From Pseudopyrenochaeta lycopersici (lineage: Eukaryota; Ascomycota; Dothideomycetes; Pleosporales; Pseudopyrenochaetaceae), in the NCBI GenBank assembly GCA_003313425.1, contig NHZP01000028.1:558001-622000 (forward strand): a DNA stretch of 64,000 nt, written 5' to 3'. Of the stretch, positions 9,859 to 22,790 are shown piece by piece. Position numbers and translations under genes: made by a program. The notes under the pieces were generated by a model. That model was not told where the DNA came from. It made no database searches and saw only the letters and a program-made list of their open reading frames with translations. Position 1 is the first letter of the stretch; each line of letters opens with the position of its first letter.

Positions 9859-10088
9859 AAGGAGCTCGTATTTTTTAAGCACTGGCTCCCCCAAACCTAT
9901 TACGCGCAACCCACCAGAACAACAACAGATTATAAGCAGGTACTCTAAAACCTGCAATATAGACTCTTAAGATACTACTTAATAGTGTTAAATAATCCTT
10001 ATTTTAAAATATACTAGAGCTATTTTGTTGTGGTTGCTGCAAGTTGACTTAAATTTTAGCCCCAAAACTCAAAAAATACGAGCTCCTT
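9859..10088. mobile_element. 230-bp MITE-like element with perfect 18-bp terminal inverted repeats
   Basis: The arms AAGGAGCTCGTATTTTTT (9859-9876) and its exact inverse (10071-10088) enclose an AT-rich, non-coding centre. The size, short TIRs and lack of coding capacity suit a MITE, but no clear target duplication is visible, so the family is unknown. Confidence 0.5.
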
Positions 10089-10652
10089 GGTAGAATTGAT
10101 GAGCTGCGTCCAGCAGCAGGGATGGACATGCATTTGTCGTAATTAACGTAAGCCATCACCGGATGCCGTGCCTTTTCGATTATGACGTAGTTCGAAATGC
10201 ACCCACCCAATCAGGTTTCGAGCCGTTACCAGAGTGGGCTGCTGCCCATCCACGGCCAGTACAGCGCAGCGTGCCCCTCACCCCTCACTCATCTCCCGTC
10301 TCTCCTCCTCTCATACTCTAGGCTTGTATAAATTCAATTTTTTCCCCTAACCTCGAAGTGATCATCGCCTTCTGTAGTTACCCCGTCCATCGTGTGCTTC
10401 GGATTGGGTCGGTCAAAGGGTCCGCGAACCTATGAAATATCCTCAAAAACAACGCCTGGCCTAAGCTAATGTTGCGATCTGTGGATAAGGAGGCGGTCGA
10501 TTCTGGTTGCTTCTCTGATGACGTGTAGCGGACGCGCACGGAGTGGGAGCTACAACAGAAGGGCCGGAAACCCTGATCCGCAACTCCAATTCGCACAACC
10601 ACATAGCACCTTTCCGCCGCCGTTCATAGTCTCGAGACTCGGGTAGTTCATC
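10089..10652. promoter_or_regulatory. Upstream region of the MAPK gene
   Basis: No gene is seen. A pyrimidine-rich stretch (CTCCCGTCTCTCCTCCTCTC, about 10291) followed by TTGTATAAATTC resembles a fungal core promoter for the MAPK gene that starts at 10653. Confidence 0.4.
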
Positions 10653-12115
<1,463 letters not shown>

Positions 12116-13148
12116 TCCAACCCAGTTCGTGTCCACTCGGAGTTTGGACGCTGTGCATGGCGCATGTTGTTGCTATTGTTGTTGCCTCCCTTGGCGCAGG
12201 CTGATCAATATCCTTGGACTAATCTCCGTTCGAAGCCAACGGTTGTAGATAGAGGGTATCTGAGAGCAATTTTGCGTTGGTTTCATTTCGGGCGGTATTG
12301 TAACCGGACTATTATATGAGCTCTTCATGCTGCAAGAGCAGGAAGGTTGACCTTTGTAACTGTTACAGTTATGAGCCCGGCTGTCGCAGTCGTCTTGTCT
12401 CAACACTCAGACGCCGTGCCAAGGATCGGCAACCTAGCCACGGAGGGCAAGGCTGTGCCAGACTTGCGAAACATGGCCGTAGCGAAGCGAAAGAAGGAGA
12501 GTGTTCGGTCGATGAGGATTAATGAATGAGTCTAGTTAGAGAAGTTTCATCAGTGAGACGATAACTTTGCCGAGCTCCGAATAACGAAAATTGAAGAGTG
12601 AAAATGGAGAATCAGGTCGATGCTGCTGTCTGTCATCTATGTGGTTGATTACGCCACTCTTCTCGGCTAAATCCTGAACGTTCGGGATCGATATGGGTCT
12701 GTGGGAAGCAGACCCTGTCCGAGTTCGGCAGCAATCCGATTCAGTAACTTGGTGAAGAACGGCAGCTGCAAGTTATTAGCCTCATCAGGGTCGAGACTAG
12801 ATGGGCGTTCAAAAGGCGAGAATGCGCAGGTCGTACGGGATCTGCGCCCGCATTCACAGCAGTGGAGGGGATGGGCGCAGTTGTGTACAGTGTTTCCACT
12901 TGTTGCGGCCTTCAAACACTGTGTAGATTTTCATCTTATGGCGTGTGCGATCTTGGTTTTGGGCGCCGGTGTTCAGCAGATCTCTTGAGCCGATCAGGAG
13001 TTGCCGATATTGTTCCGGGCCAACCTCCTTGGTCTGCGCGTCGTCGCGCGTTTGCCATCCACCTCATTTCACACAACTTCTCATGGCGTATTCCATACTG
13101 GGTCGCTCATGTCTTCTCCCACGTATCTAGTTCTAAGGACATCTGCAT
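12116..13148. other. Region between the MAPK and FunK1 genes; possible decayed 5' part of FunK1
   Basis: No solid gene. In the plus strand around 12800-12990 short peptides (VFPLVAAFKHCVDFH, ILVLGAGVQQIS) vaguely resemble the FunK1 region that precedes the kinase half, but frames are interrupted. They may be remnants of the missing N-terminus. Confidence 0.3.
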
Positions 13149-14540
13149 ATGCGACGTCGTCCGCGCAACCAAATTACGACCTCCTGCGCGTCTGCAAACA
13201 ATGGCAATGCTATCTCGATCAGAAATACTCCAATTATCAATAAGGATGGACTGCAGTTCGTGTCTGCAGCGCTTGGATTTCTCTGGATGAACCGGGAGCA
13301 GCTGGGCTTCGACTCAACCATCATCGCGGCCGGGGACAAGCGGTACATTGAGATCGAGCGGGACAAACACAAAGAACGCCTCGTCATTGACAGGGTGATA
13401 AAACGGGCGCCTTGCGTCGCCGGTCGGGCGACAACTTGTTGGAGAGTCCACCGGGAAGATGATCCCGGCACCTCGCTGGTTGTCAAGGGTTCCTGGCAGT
13501 ATCGAGAACGCGAAGAGGAGGGCGAACTGCTGCGTGAGGCGACCGAGAAAAAGGTGATGAATGTTGCAAGGTACTTCCACCACGAGACCGTCTGTGTAGG
13601 CAGCCAAGACGACGACGTCCACACAAACGTACGGAAGAGGCTGGACATAACGAAAGCGACGAAGTACACGCCAGAGAAGTCGATGCCACCGCCAAGCACG
13701 ACCGGACGCCGTACCTCGCGGAAAGACGGAAGCAGCAGCGTCGCCGGGCGGAAGCGATCCTCGAGCTGCACGGGCGCGCAATTGCCGCCTAGCAAGCGCA
13801 CTTACTCGAGCTCCCCAGCGAAGCCTGCACTTGCGAACCGGGTTCATCGCCGCGTCATCGTCTGCGACTACGGGAAGCCCATCTACAAGGCAAGCTCGCG
13901 AACAAGTCTCCTTGCCGCGCTGGAAGGCTGCATCGAAGGGTACGAGTCTTTGCACAAGCGAGCTGGTATGCTTCAGTGCGATATATCGCCGAACAACCTT
14001 ATGGTAAATGAAGATGAGGAAAACCCCGCCTGGCGCGCGTTCTTGATCGACCTCGACCTTGCCATCAAGGAGCAGCGCGAGAAGTCTTCAGGAGCGCGAG
14101 GGAAGACCGGCACGCGAGCGTTCATGGCAATTGGGATGCTTCTAGATGACGAGAAGCATTCCTTCATGCATGATCTCGAGTCACTCTTCTGGGTCCTCTT
14201 CTGGATGTGTATTCACTATGACGGGCCGGGAAAAGGTATTGGAGCAACTGAGTTTGAGTGCCGGAACTATGAGAGCGACCAGGAGCTGGCAGAATTAAAG
14301 TCGGGATTGGTGGGTAGGGAAAGGCATATCCTTAACCGGATAACCAACGCCTTCACCGCCTACTACCAGCCGTTAATTCCATATCTGAATAGGCTGCGAA
14401 GGGTTGTCTTTCTTATGGACAAACCGTGGGAGAACAAAGACAGGACGTTGTATTCTCGAATGAAGAAGATTCTTCGAACCGCGCGCACGGATCTAGAAGG
14501 CTCAGAGCAGTCACCACAGCAAGAGGACAAGTCAGTCTAG
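13149..14540 (+). CDS. FunK1-type fungal protein kinase, probably 5'-truncated
   Basis: A 463-codon frame carries the FunK1 (fungal-specific kinase-like) fold. The N-terminal part has LGFLWMNREQLGFD, then KRYIEIERDK and CVAGRATTCWRVHREDD, followed by a Ser/Arg-rich insert with the kinase lobe split around it. The catalytic-loop equivalent is MLQCDISPNNLMVNEDEENP and the metal-binding equivalent is FLIDLDLA, followed by GARGKTGTRAFMAIGMLL and HDLESLFWVLFWMC. The HRD His/Arg are Gln/Cys. A stop lies three codons before the ATG, and full-length FunK1 proteins have about 200-300 more N-terminal residues, so either upstream exons are unrecognised or the gene has lost its 5' end. FunK1 families are expanded in Pezizomycotina and their substrates are unknown. 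Confidence 0.78.
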   Translation: MRRRPRNQITTSCASANNGNAISIRNTPIINKDGLQFVSAALGFLWMNREQLGFDSTIIAAGDKRYIEIERDKHKERLVIDRVIKRAPCVAGRATTCWRVHREDDPGTSLVVKGSWQYREREEEGELLREATEKKVMNVARYFHHETVCVGSQDDDVHTNVRKRLDITKATKYTPEKSMPPPSTTGRRTSRKDGSSSVAGRKRSSSCTGAQLPPSKRTYSSSPAKPALANRVHRRVIVCDYGKPIYKASSRTSLLAALEGCIEGYESLHKRAGMLQCDISPNNLMVNEDEENPAWRAFLIDLDLAIKEQREKSSGARGKTGTRAFMAIGMLLDDEKHSFMHDLESLFWVLFWMCIHYDGPGKGIGATEFECRNYESDQELAELKSGLVGRERHILNRITNAFTAYYQPLIPYLNRLRRVVFLMDKPWENKDRTLYSRMKKILRTARTDLEGSEQSPQQEDKSV

Positions 14541-14919
14541 TGTATTAGTACGCGGAAAGTGGACATTTATCCCTCCCGCTATTGATCACCAACCAGATCT
14601 TTGACTGTCCTCACCGTCGTCGAAGCCATCCTACCTCACTTCAGTGTCTTCGGGAGGGCTCAAATGTCTTCGAATATCCTCCTCCACAACACGTTATCTT
14701 TGCTAAGGGTGAGTGACAAGGGCGAATAAGGTTCTTAGATCAATGTGCACGACTCCCCATTGATGTTCACCTAGTCCATGCAAGTGCGGAGGGGGTCTGC
14801 AAGTTCCTTCAGTCGCTCACAAAGAGCACTTCCAGGAGCCTCGACTTATCATCGTTCAGTGGCTCATATATATAGAAGACACATATGATAATTGCATACT
14901 CAGATATAAGCAAATACCA
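14541..14919. other. Possible upstream exon(s) of the following hypothetical gene
   Basis: At about 14597-14708 the plus strand reads VLTVVEAILPHFSVFGRAQM and then NILLHNTLSLLR, followed by GTGAGT; a second open stretch after a TAG acceptor reads HASAEGVCKFLQSLTKSTSR. These may be exons of a larger gene that includes the next frame, but it could equally be decayed sequence. Confidence 0.35.
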
Positions 14920-15384
14920 ATGGAGGGACTCCACAAATTCTATCATATCTGCACACTTCATCTCATGGTCCACCTCCTGGACCGTATGCTGGCAAAGCAC
15001 CGCCTTAAACCCGACAATAACAGCATCACGTGGGTAACAACTAAAATTGCTAAAATTGCTAGTGACCACGAGGAAGACGCCCGCTTCAGGTTAGAGCAGA
15101 TATGGCATGGCTGCAAGGACAATTTCAGGAAACAAGAGGAGGAGATCCTTAAAAGTTTGAACTACCAGCTGAATTGGGCCGGCCCTCTCGTGCAGAGCAT
15201 CAGGCCTGGTCTGGAGCAGCCCATCGATCAGGAGAGTCCAATTTCTTTTCTCAGCAATTTGTCTTGGAAGAAGCAAAAACTGGACGTGGGCAAATCCCTT
15301 AGCTATCGGCCAGGAGAACACATAGAGGAGCTTTTGCAGAACAGTATGGCTCTTGATGAATTAGTTTCCAGAATAACCAATTGA
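14920..15384 (+). CDS. Hypothetical helical protein, likely part of a larger gene
   Basis: The 154-residue frame reads HICTLHLMVHLLDRMLAKHR near the start and continues as a charged helical region (DHEEDARFRLEQIWHGCKDN). It looks like genuine fungal coding sequence rather than a chance frame. It is faintly similar in style to internal segments of very large fungal DUF6606/DUF3638 proteins, but I could not confirm this. Upstream exon-like stretches suggest it is the C-terminal remainder of a broken or spliced gene. Confidence 0.35.
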   Translation: MEGLHKFYHICTLHLMVHLLDRMLAKHRLKPDNNSITWVTTKIAKIASDHEEDARFRLEQIWHGCKDNFRKQEEEILKSLNYQLNWAGPLVQSIRPGLEQPIDQESPISFLSNLSWKKQKLDVGKSLSYRPGEHIEELLQNSMALDELVSRITN

Positions 15385-15546
15385 ATTTTCGGCTCTACTA
15401 AACTTTGAAAGTAGTTTTTTCCAAACCCCCCACGAAGAAATTTTCTTCATGCATTTGTCTCTATCTAGTTCTCCCGTGCGGCCAGTAGTTCCCTATCTTG
15501 GCCCTACGCGCCGATAGCTGTCTCCAAAGCATGCCTTCTACGGTGC

Positions 15547-15918
15547 TTATTTACCATAACCCTTCCAACTCGTCTTTAGCTGTTGCTGGACCCCAAAGCT
15601 ACTATGACTGCTTCGAGAATAATTACCTTCATACCATCTCCTCTTCGGAGGAGAGGTCATTACATAGTCATCTAGCTTTACATGCCGTGAAGTTTGGTGC
15701 CTTTGTTCATGTGAAGAATTCCTAGAATATCTGTATGCTTCGAGCACACCGTAGCCTCCAATTGCCACATCCGCAAAACGCCGGAAGAATTGAGTACCAT
15801 GATCGTTATTAAGAGACGATCGGTCGTTCTCGCTAGTATCTTCGATCACATACTTGTCCACCGCAGTCATAGCAATAGCTCCTATAGCAGCGGCAACTAG
15901 AGCAGACGGCTGGGACAT
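15547..15918 (-). CDS. Small hypothetical protein with N-terminal hydrophobic segment
   Basis: A 123-codon frame with ATG start. Residues 5-22 (ALVAAAIGAIAMTAVDKY) form a Gly/Ala-rich hydrophobic helix that could be a membrane anchor. The rest is polar, with FFRRFADVAIGGYGVLEAYR and a Ser/Tyr/His-rich end. Not a family I recognise. Confidence 0.4.
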   Translation of the reverse strand: MSQPSALVAAAIGAIAMTAVDKYVIEDTSENDRSSLNNDHGTQFFRRFADVAIGGYGVLEAYRYSRNSSHEQRHQTSRHVKLDDYVMTSPPKRRWYEGNYSRSSHSSFGVQQQLKTSWKGYGK

Positions 15919-16934
15919 AGGAGTGGGAGAGAGTGAGCGGTGCGGATGATGTAATAATGAAAGCGGCGAGAATGCGAACTATTGTAGCCGGTGATAGCTT
16001 CTGGTTCGGATTTGGTGGGTGCCGTTTTATGTAATTGAACGATAGATTCGCAACGTTCTTTTTCAAGTAACACACAAGTCTTGACACTGGAGGGGAAAAT
16101 AACAAGAGGTAGCTATATATTGTAGGATCGGTCCTACTACGCAAATCACGCACTGCATCTAGCTTTCCAAGTAAGGCAGCTCTCACACTCCCTCTCACAC
16201 TCACATTCCCCAGATACGTTAAGTCTACCAACAAATATCTCCAAGGAGTGGATAGTGATTCCCCTAGCGACAGTGATGTGAGTGATATGATGCTACTGAT
16301 GAGACTTTCCATATAGAGCCAACAAGCTGATCTAAGTTATCTCCTCGATCCTACTAGACGACGCCGCCCTAGAGGCTCTCAGTCTTAACGGACGACCTCT
16401 TCTCGGTTTTATCTCAATGCCTCGTCGCCGGATTAGGGATTCGACCGCGACGCGATGTACCACCATAGAGCAGGAGGGACGGATGCTTAAGGTGTGTTGG
16501 GCATACGTTCACTACTACCTTTTGGGTAATAGTACCTTTGGCTAAGTGCATAAAGCCACACCTATGTTTTCTTTCTAGTGGCCCGGCGGGCATTCTCACA
16601 CGGCGCCCCTGATAATCCAATCGTGCCAGACGAGGAGAACGACGGGACCCGCATCGAGTGACTAGGCGAAGGGGAATCGAAGCACTTCCAATTTACGTCC
16701 TATTCTGCAGTTGTTGGAAAGGAAGATATTTGCTACATTTCAGCCAGTGAAGCGACTCCGCGACGCACTGCGTGCGGTATGGATAACGGCAATACCTTGC
16801 GTAGCTCTAGCTAAAGTAAAAGACGGCGTAAAGGGAGGGGGGTTTCCTCTTTAGGCGCGGTGCGTCGCGCGCTGGTAACGTCCTTGTGTCTGAGCGCCCT
16901 GTGTTGACCGCGACGGGCAGCGCAAAGCAAAGTA
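15919..16934. other. No supported gene
   Basis: A 159-codon minus-strand frame (15833-16312) overlaps the hypothetical gene in another phase and has irregular composition. The remainder has stops in all frames. Confidence 0.35.
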
Positions 16935-19318
16935 ACGTGTTCAACCACCGAACGCACGTCCCCACCGAACGCACGAAAATCGCCCATCCGGCCACCACAA
17001 ACATGAGGTTATTGAGCCACGTAGAGTAGCTACTATCACAGGATTTCTTGGATACTGTGCCAAAGAGTAGTTTTAGAATTTTATATTATATAAGCAGCTT
17101 CTTAGGCAGCCGTATTGGGCGGCCGCGACGAGACTTGAGATGAACTGGCTCTTCTCCCTCTGCAGCCATTTCCTCTACAATAGTGACTTGGGTAGCCTTT
17201 GTAGCTTTAAGGCTTTGCCTCTTACTTTTTTAGCATATTGTATATCGTTGTGGAGTTGTTTTGTAAGCTCTTGCTCTATCTTTTTCTCCTCGCGAAGAGT
17301 GACTTTGGCAGCAGCGTCAGCAACTCGCTTCTCCTTCGCCGCAGCTGCCTTGAGACGACGCTCTTTAGCTAGTAAAGCCTTGCTGACTTTCTTCTGCTCC
17401 TTAAGCTTCGCAGCCTTACTTTTTTGGTGTAGCTGCTCCTGTTCTGCAAGGTCCTTTTGTTCTTGCCGCACCCGAGCTTCAGCCACCTTTGTAGGCGACT
17501 AGAAGACAGCTCCTCCGTTGTACTTAGCTGGAGCTTCAAGTAATAGAGCCTTGCCACGCTGCCTACGCTTCTTCTCATTGGCTAGAGCCTCCATAAGGTG
17601 CTCGTTCTCATGTTGTAGTACTGCATTTTTCGCAGAGATTGTGTGGATCGTTCGGCTAAGTTTCTTCGCGTTTGCGTTGTATATATCGTCGACAGCCTGC
17701 TTAAGTAAGCGCTCAATCTTTCGCTAGTCGCTTGCGCTTAGTATTGACGTTGAAGAGCTGCTTGAACTTGGCCTTGAAGTATCTGGTTTTGGTGTTGAGA
17801 ATCGCTTGAGGATGACGTTAGCGTTGAGGGGAGCAATGCCTGTTGCTTCGAAGGCCTTTTGGATGAGCTTATCGTTGAAGCTGGTGGCCCAGGCAAGGTG
17901 GAAAAGTCGATAGAAGTCTCTTTTGGTGATGCTCGTAAGCCCTTGCGATCGCTTAAGGAAGCTGATGAGCTCAGCTTTGTACGCAGCTGCGAGCGGAGCA
18001 AACATGACGACGTCGAGCGGCTGCAGCGTGTGAGTACTGTGCGGAGGGTATACTATTAGAAGGATCTTATTGGCGTCGCAATAACTTATAAAATCTATAG
18101 TAACGTGAGATCCATGGCCATCGAGGAGTAATAGGCGGTACGACGAGCGCGCTTTCGACTTTGTTTCGCAATCAAACACCTGCTGGAGCCACGCAAGTCC
18201 TATATCGTGGCTGGTCCATCCTGACGGTGAGCTTGTAAAAAAAGCTTTGTGTTGTGCTGGGTCAAAGTCCTGCAACCAGGTGTCTTGGATGGCTCCCGAT
18301 TGAGCCTGGTAGATGAGAGCAGGCGTAAGCGCAGTGCCATCGGCGCAGATGCAAGCTATAGTAGTAATCCACTCACGATTGCCATCCTGGACGATGTGCT
18401 TAAGCTTTCCTTGCTCCCATGCCTCCCGGGAGAACACACGCTTCATCTTTGATAGCATACTAATAAGGAAGCTCTTCTCATCCATATTGTATATATGCTG
18501 ACTGTCTACGTTGTATTGTTCGATTTTATGCCTTAGGAGCTCGAAGTAGAGGCTATACTTAAAGGCAGAGTCGGCCTTAAAGCGGTTGCGATCGAGACTG
18601 GTGGCCTAGTGGGAGATGAGCTCGATGTTGTGGCGACGGACGAAGCGATCAGCCCAATTTTTGCCTACGTCGTTCTTCGCAATCTGGCTTGCAAAATTAC
18701 GTATCATCGGTTGGGATGGAGGCAGGCCGCGGGCTACAAGCTCGTGTATATATTTGACAAGGTAGGACTCCTGCTCGTTGTTGAGCTTTCGACTGTTAGG
18801 TAGAAGAGCTGCACGAGCTTGTTGCACTCCTCTATGGCGCTTCGACAACGTAGACCGATTGCAGTCAAACTTTTGGGCATACATAGTATAATTGACTTTT
18901 TCTCCTAGTCCTAGCGATTCCAACGCATCAAGCGCAGCCTCAATACCTGCCATGGTTGTGGAGAAACAATTGCTTGAAGTTTGAGAAAAATTTGGTGGGG
19001 TGTCACGCGGTTGACAAAAATCGCCGCACTGCCAAAACGTCCAATCTCACTAAAAATACGCCAAGATTGGAGCGAACACCAATGCAGGTGTCTGCGCAAC
19101 GCATGATTAACCTACAACAACACCTTTTAGTTAATAACTGTTAAGCTAGGACGGTACCATAAGTAATGCTCTATGATGTACAGTAGAATTTTAGGATTAT
19201 ATTTTGTTGTTGCGTAGATATCTAAGCTGATAAATGATGACTTTTGGGAGTGCGGGGAATTTTGTCAACCGCGTGGGTGTGCGTTCGGTGGGAACGTGCG
19301 TCCGGTGGTTGAACACGT
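16935..19318 (-). mobile_element. Pogo-type DNA transposon (2384 bp), inactive
   Basis: The ends are ACGTGTTCAACCACCGAACG on the left and its inverse with one mismatch on the right, flanked by TA at 16933-16934 and 19319-19320. Both ends repeat CACCGAACGCACG-like blocks. The transposase lies on the minus strand. The first eight terminal bases agree with the 2226-4096 element but the coding region is clearly different, so this is a separate subfamily. Confidence 0.88.
17090..18953 (-). pseudogene. Pogo-type transposase with three in-frame TAG codons and a frameshift
   Basis: From the ATG at 18953: helix-turn-helix (YTMYAQKFDCNRSTLSKRHR), CENP-B-like region (ELVARGLPPSQPMIRNFA, NWADRFVRRH), then DDE residues in YNMDEKSFLISM, LLLLDGHGSHVT and HTLQPLDVVMFAPLA, and a long basic coiled coil. 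The tail contains an AT-hook-like RRGRPIRLPKK in another frame. TAG codons interrupt at 18608-18606 (between ISH and ATSLDRNR), 17726-17724 (SASD/RKIERLL) and 17501-17499 (GAVF/SPTK). Relatives have Trp at least at the first and third positions. A 1-nt shift near 17200 precedes the AT-hook end. Confidence 0.85.
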
Positions 19319-19484
19319 TACCAGCCCGAGCAGACGAGCAATGCCAAAATCTCCCGTGCCCCACTAACGCCGATAACCCCGGATCGGGGCTTTGAGTCGT
19401 GGATCTATACAGAATTGTACAAATGAGTCAAGCGCCCACCGAATTATATATTAAGCTGCTAAATGTTAAGTCGTTGGGGTCCTT

Positions 19485-20452
19485 TCAATCAGGCAACATA
19501 GGTTCTGCGGGATTAACGACAAAAGGATCTAGAATTATGGCGCGGCAGTCGAAGTTGTTGAATGTATCGAATGCGTACATCGGATTGGCGTTGAAATCCA
19601 GCGGTTCCTCCATCATTACTGGTTTTGCTGTCCGTGCTGATTGGCTCAGAGCCGATGGACCTAAAGCTCCAGTGTTCATAATAGATGGTAAAACCAAGGG
19701 CGCTTCCTGCTTGATAGGTGGTGCGATCAGCGAATGCCGGGGGGGAGGGGCTGTTCATTGGCGTGGTTGGAGGAGAATGATTCTGAGCGAATGGATAGTT
19801 ATACAGTAAGGATTTCGTAGTCAGTCTATCGCCGTATGGAGATCTAGAAGCGTGTCCGTGGTCCGACTCGGAGCTTATAGACACTCGTTGGTGGGTGTAT
19901 TGTACGCCGCGCTCAAGGAGCTTCTGCTGCATTCTATTGCAATCTACCTCAAACACTTCGTAGTCGCTGCTGCTATCATTGGACGGACATAGGAGATCGA
20001 GTCGTTCGAGGATGTGGTGTGTGGAAGGATGGCCGCCTTGTGCTTCACAAAGTGGTGGTCCTGGCCAGCCTTGACCGCTCTGTAATCGATTGTAAAGCAC
20101 TTGTAGACCAGCGACGAGCTGTGCTTGTTGTTGTTCGAGCAACTCGATATATCTGTGGGATTTCGATTAGCGAGCGCATTAATGAAGAAGTAATTCAAGC
20201 TTACCCTTTGGGGTATACTTTGTCTTGTGACTTCTTCCTCTCTCCAAAAAAGCAAATGGCATTGTTTGCTCTACATCGACTGCATGGACTCGCGCCATCA
20301 CACTATCTCACGTTAGAAACATAAACGAAAAGGACTCTGTGTGGTAAACATGTCTTTGATTTCTTGAGACGGCAGCGGTCGCAAGCTTTGCAAGTTCGCT
20401 TTCGGATGGTATGCTGTGACGCCTCCACTGAACGTAACCTTTGCGAGGGCAT
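19485..20452 (-). pseudogene. Zn2Cys6 (GAL4-type) transcription factor, frameshifted
   Basis: The N-terminus reads KRTCKACDRCRLKKSK; after an intron the second half of the binuclear cluster follows (DGASPCSRCRANNAICFFGE), giving the six-Cys pattern. A further GT-AG intron (20204-20153) leads to a short coiled coil, YIELLEQQQAQLVAGLQVLY, and a Ser/Pro-rich region. The first intron has no good GT donor (the expected place reads ACATGT). In the seven-G run at about 19739-19745 the frame shifts before the C-terminal part (PVMMEEPLDFNANPMYAFDT). Two lesions point to a pseudogene, though the homopolymer shift could be a sequencing error. Target genes unknown. Confidence 0.6.
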
Positions 20453-22790
20453 GACGCGAAGGTAAATTGGAACAGAAAGGAGAACAGGCAAAAAGGTCGA
20501 CTAATTCAAGATGGTTAGGCCGAGCTCAAAAATGTGGTTACTAATGCTTGTATAGTAGAGGAGAGCATCAAAGGTTATGCACAAAATAAGTGAGTTGGGC
20601 TGGAATTATTCGATCCTAAATACAGGCATGGCTTGTGTGGGCATTGTGGCATTATACCTAATCACATCGAAGGACAGGTTGGAGCAGAAGCATGGTGATG
20701 AAAGCGTAATGACGTACGTTGTAGATCACAACCGGATACTACTGGTATGTGCATCACTCAACACTTGCTCGTTCTACTCCGGAGTACGTCGTCCAACGCT
20801 GTTTGTTGCTCAAACCATGCAATGTCCGGTCCCTTTCGCTCCTTGGCCTGACAATCTAGCCGGTCCTGTTAGCCGGTACAGCAGCCCCTTCCGGTAAAGG
20901 TCTGCTGGAGGACTTCTTAATAGCGAGCAACCTTTGAAGTCCTTTCTATTAAAACGATTTGCTGAATCCCTAGCTTATGATAACTCCTACCAGAAAAAGC
21001 CACTATAATCAATGAGCTAACTTAATTGGTATGTACTATTTCTATTATTGTCCTTCTTTCCTCACCTCCTCTTTCTTTACGTACGCATCGAAGTCCAATC
21101 GTGGCGGAAGGCTTATCTGCACTCGTGCCGCGACCGTTTGTTGCGGCTTGGAAAGTTGGGGGCTTGAGGCACATCGTTGAATTCCTTTTTGACCGTGGCT
21201 CAGTATGCAAATGGGATCGACCGAATTCTCTTTGAAAGAACTCGTGCAACCGTCAAATGTCAAAGAAGTGTTGACCCTAACAGTCTCCATTGCTTTGAAT
21301 TGCTTCAAATTGCTTAGATGTCGTAGAATAGATGATTCAACGTGGAGAAAGTGGATGATTTCCCGAGCGTCTTATCGGAGACAGCTGAATATCAGTTAGC
21401 CACTTGTTCCATGGGAATAATCACAACTTACAAGGGAATTTTCTTTTCTCTTTTTTTATTTAGCGAGACCACGGACGTCACACAGAGAGGGAGCAAGAAC
21501 GGCAGGTTCGGGGTGCGCTTTCTCCCACACAAATTCCTGTCTATGCGGTGGTTACGTGGAACAGCCCTTCATTAGTGAAGGCTTTCGACCCTCTTCGAGT
21601 GACGTATATATTGCGTCATACTTGCACAAAGTCGCAAACATGATCGCCGGTCTCTTCTATTACTATGTACCTACTATTCGGAACCGGCTGGAGACCATCA
21701 TCGCTAAAGATGCCTTGGCGCGAGCCCCACTGGTTAAATTATGATATGAACTAATGGATGATACAGGACTTAGCCTTAAAATATATTTCAGTGCGATTCT
21801 GTCCCACTCGTCGTTGGTGTCGTTCTGAAAGTAATGACAACAACCCGAGGATTAACAGCGTCGGGATCGATCGCTGACGTTTTGGCGATATGTACTTTGG
21901 TGGAGCGAGAGGATAAGTTAAAAAATGATGTAATTTGGCGCAAGGTTCTCGCAGATATATCCAAGGGCTGCCATACGTGAGCCTGTAATGATTGTATTGA
22001 TTCGTTCTAATATTTACACCCCGCATTACTGCCCACTGTTGGCCAGTAGATTCGATCAGCTGTTATCGCAGCAAGGTCAGAGAGCCGGTCCAGTTTGCCG
22101 TGGCGCATCCCAAGGACTAAGACAGAGCACCCTTCGGCTTGCCCAGCTCGAGATCGCCGGTCCGTGCCCCCGGCGGATTTGCCGAGGCCGATAGGATTAA
22201 TGAACCCGACTTAGCTTCCAACGCCAGAGCATGTTGAAGATGAATCAAAACGAAACCCATTGGGCAAGGCCTGAATGCCTTTCGCAGCACTTTGAACTCC
22301 CAACGTTCACAAGATTCCTATCAAACATGCAAGGAGGACAATATAAAGTTACAAATCGTATTGGGGAGCTGGGACTTGGGATTTGCACTGAAAGAGTGGC
22401 CATAAAGGTCGTATGGCAGAAGGAGCATCACAGGCCCAAAGAGACTAAAACTTCATACATGTAGCGGTACACTGTAGTAGCTGTACCACGGTGGTAGGAG
22501 GTTAGATTCTAGTAGTGGTAGCCTAAATATCCCACCAGAGAGGTCAGGGTAAATGAAATACGAACGAACGAACGAACGAACGACTGATGTTTGACAAGGA
22601 ATGCCAAGGAGTGCGAAGATACCCATGTGACTTACGTCTTTGTGATGTAAACGTCATGCAAACGAATTTGGTTGCCAGCCCCATAACAAGCGTGCTTTTC
22701 TAGACTATGAGTATTATTCTCACTTTCTTTCAACCACTTAATCAATTCAAAGCCTAGAGTATTCTAAGTTACCTTGACAGTTTGCTAAAT
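20453..22790. other. 2.3 kb without a recognisable gene
   Basis: Frames of up to 106 codons exist on both strands but none carries a family motif. Stops are frequent and composition is mixed. A (GAAC)n microsatellite lies at 22561-22583. The last part must hold the promoter of the ComA-like gene. Confidence 0.4.
22561..22583 (+). repeat. (GAAC)n microsatellite
   Basis: Five to six tandem CGAA/GAAC units in an otherwise unremarkable intergenic stretch. Confidence 0.9.

Noticed and set aside
15833..16312. 159-codon minus-strand frame overlapping the small hypothetical gene
   Set aside because: It partly overlaps a more plausible frame in another phase and has no recognisable domain.
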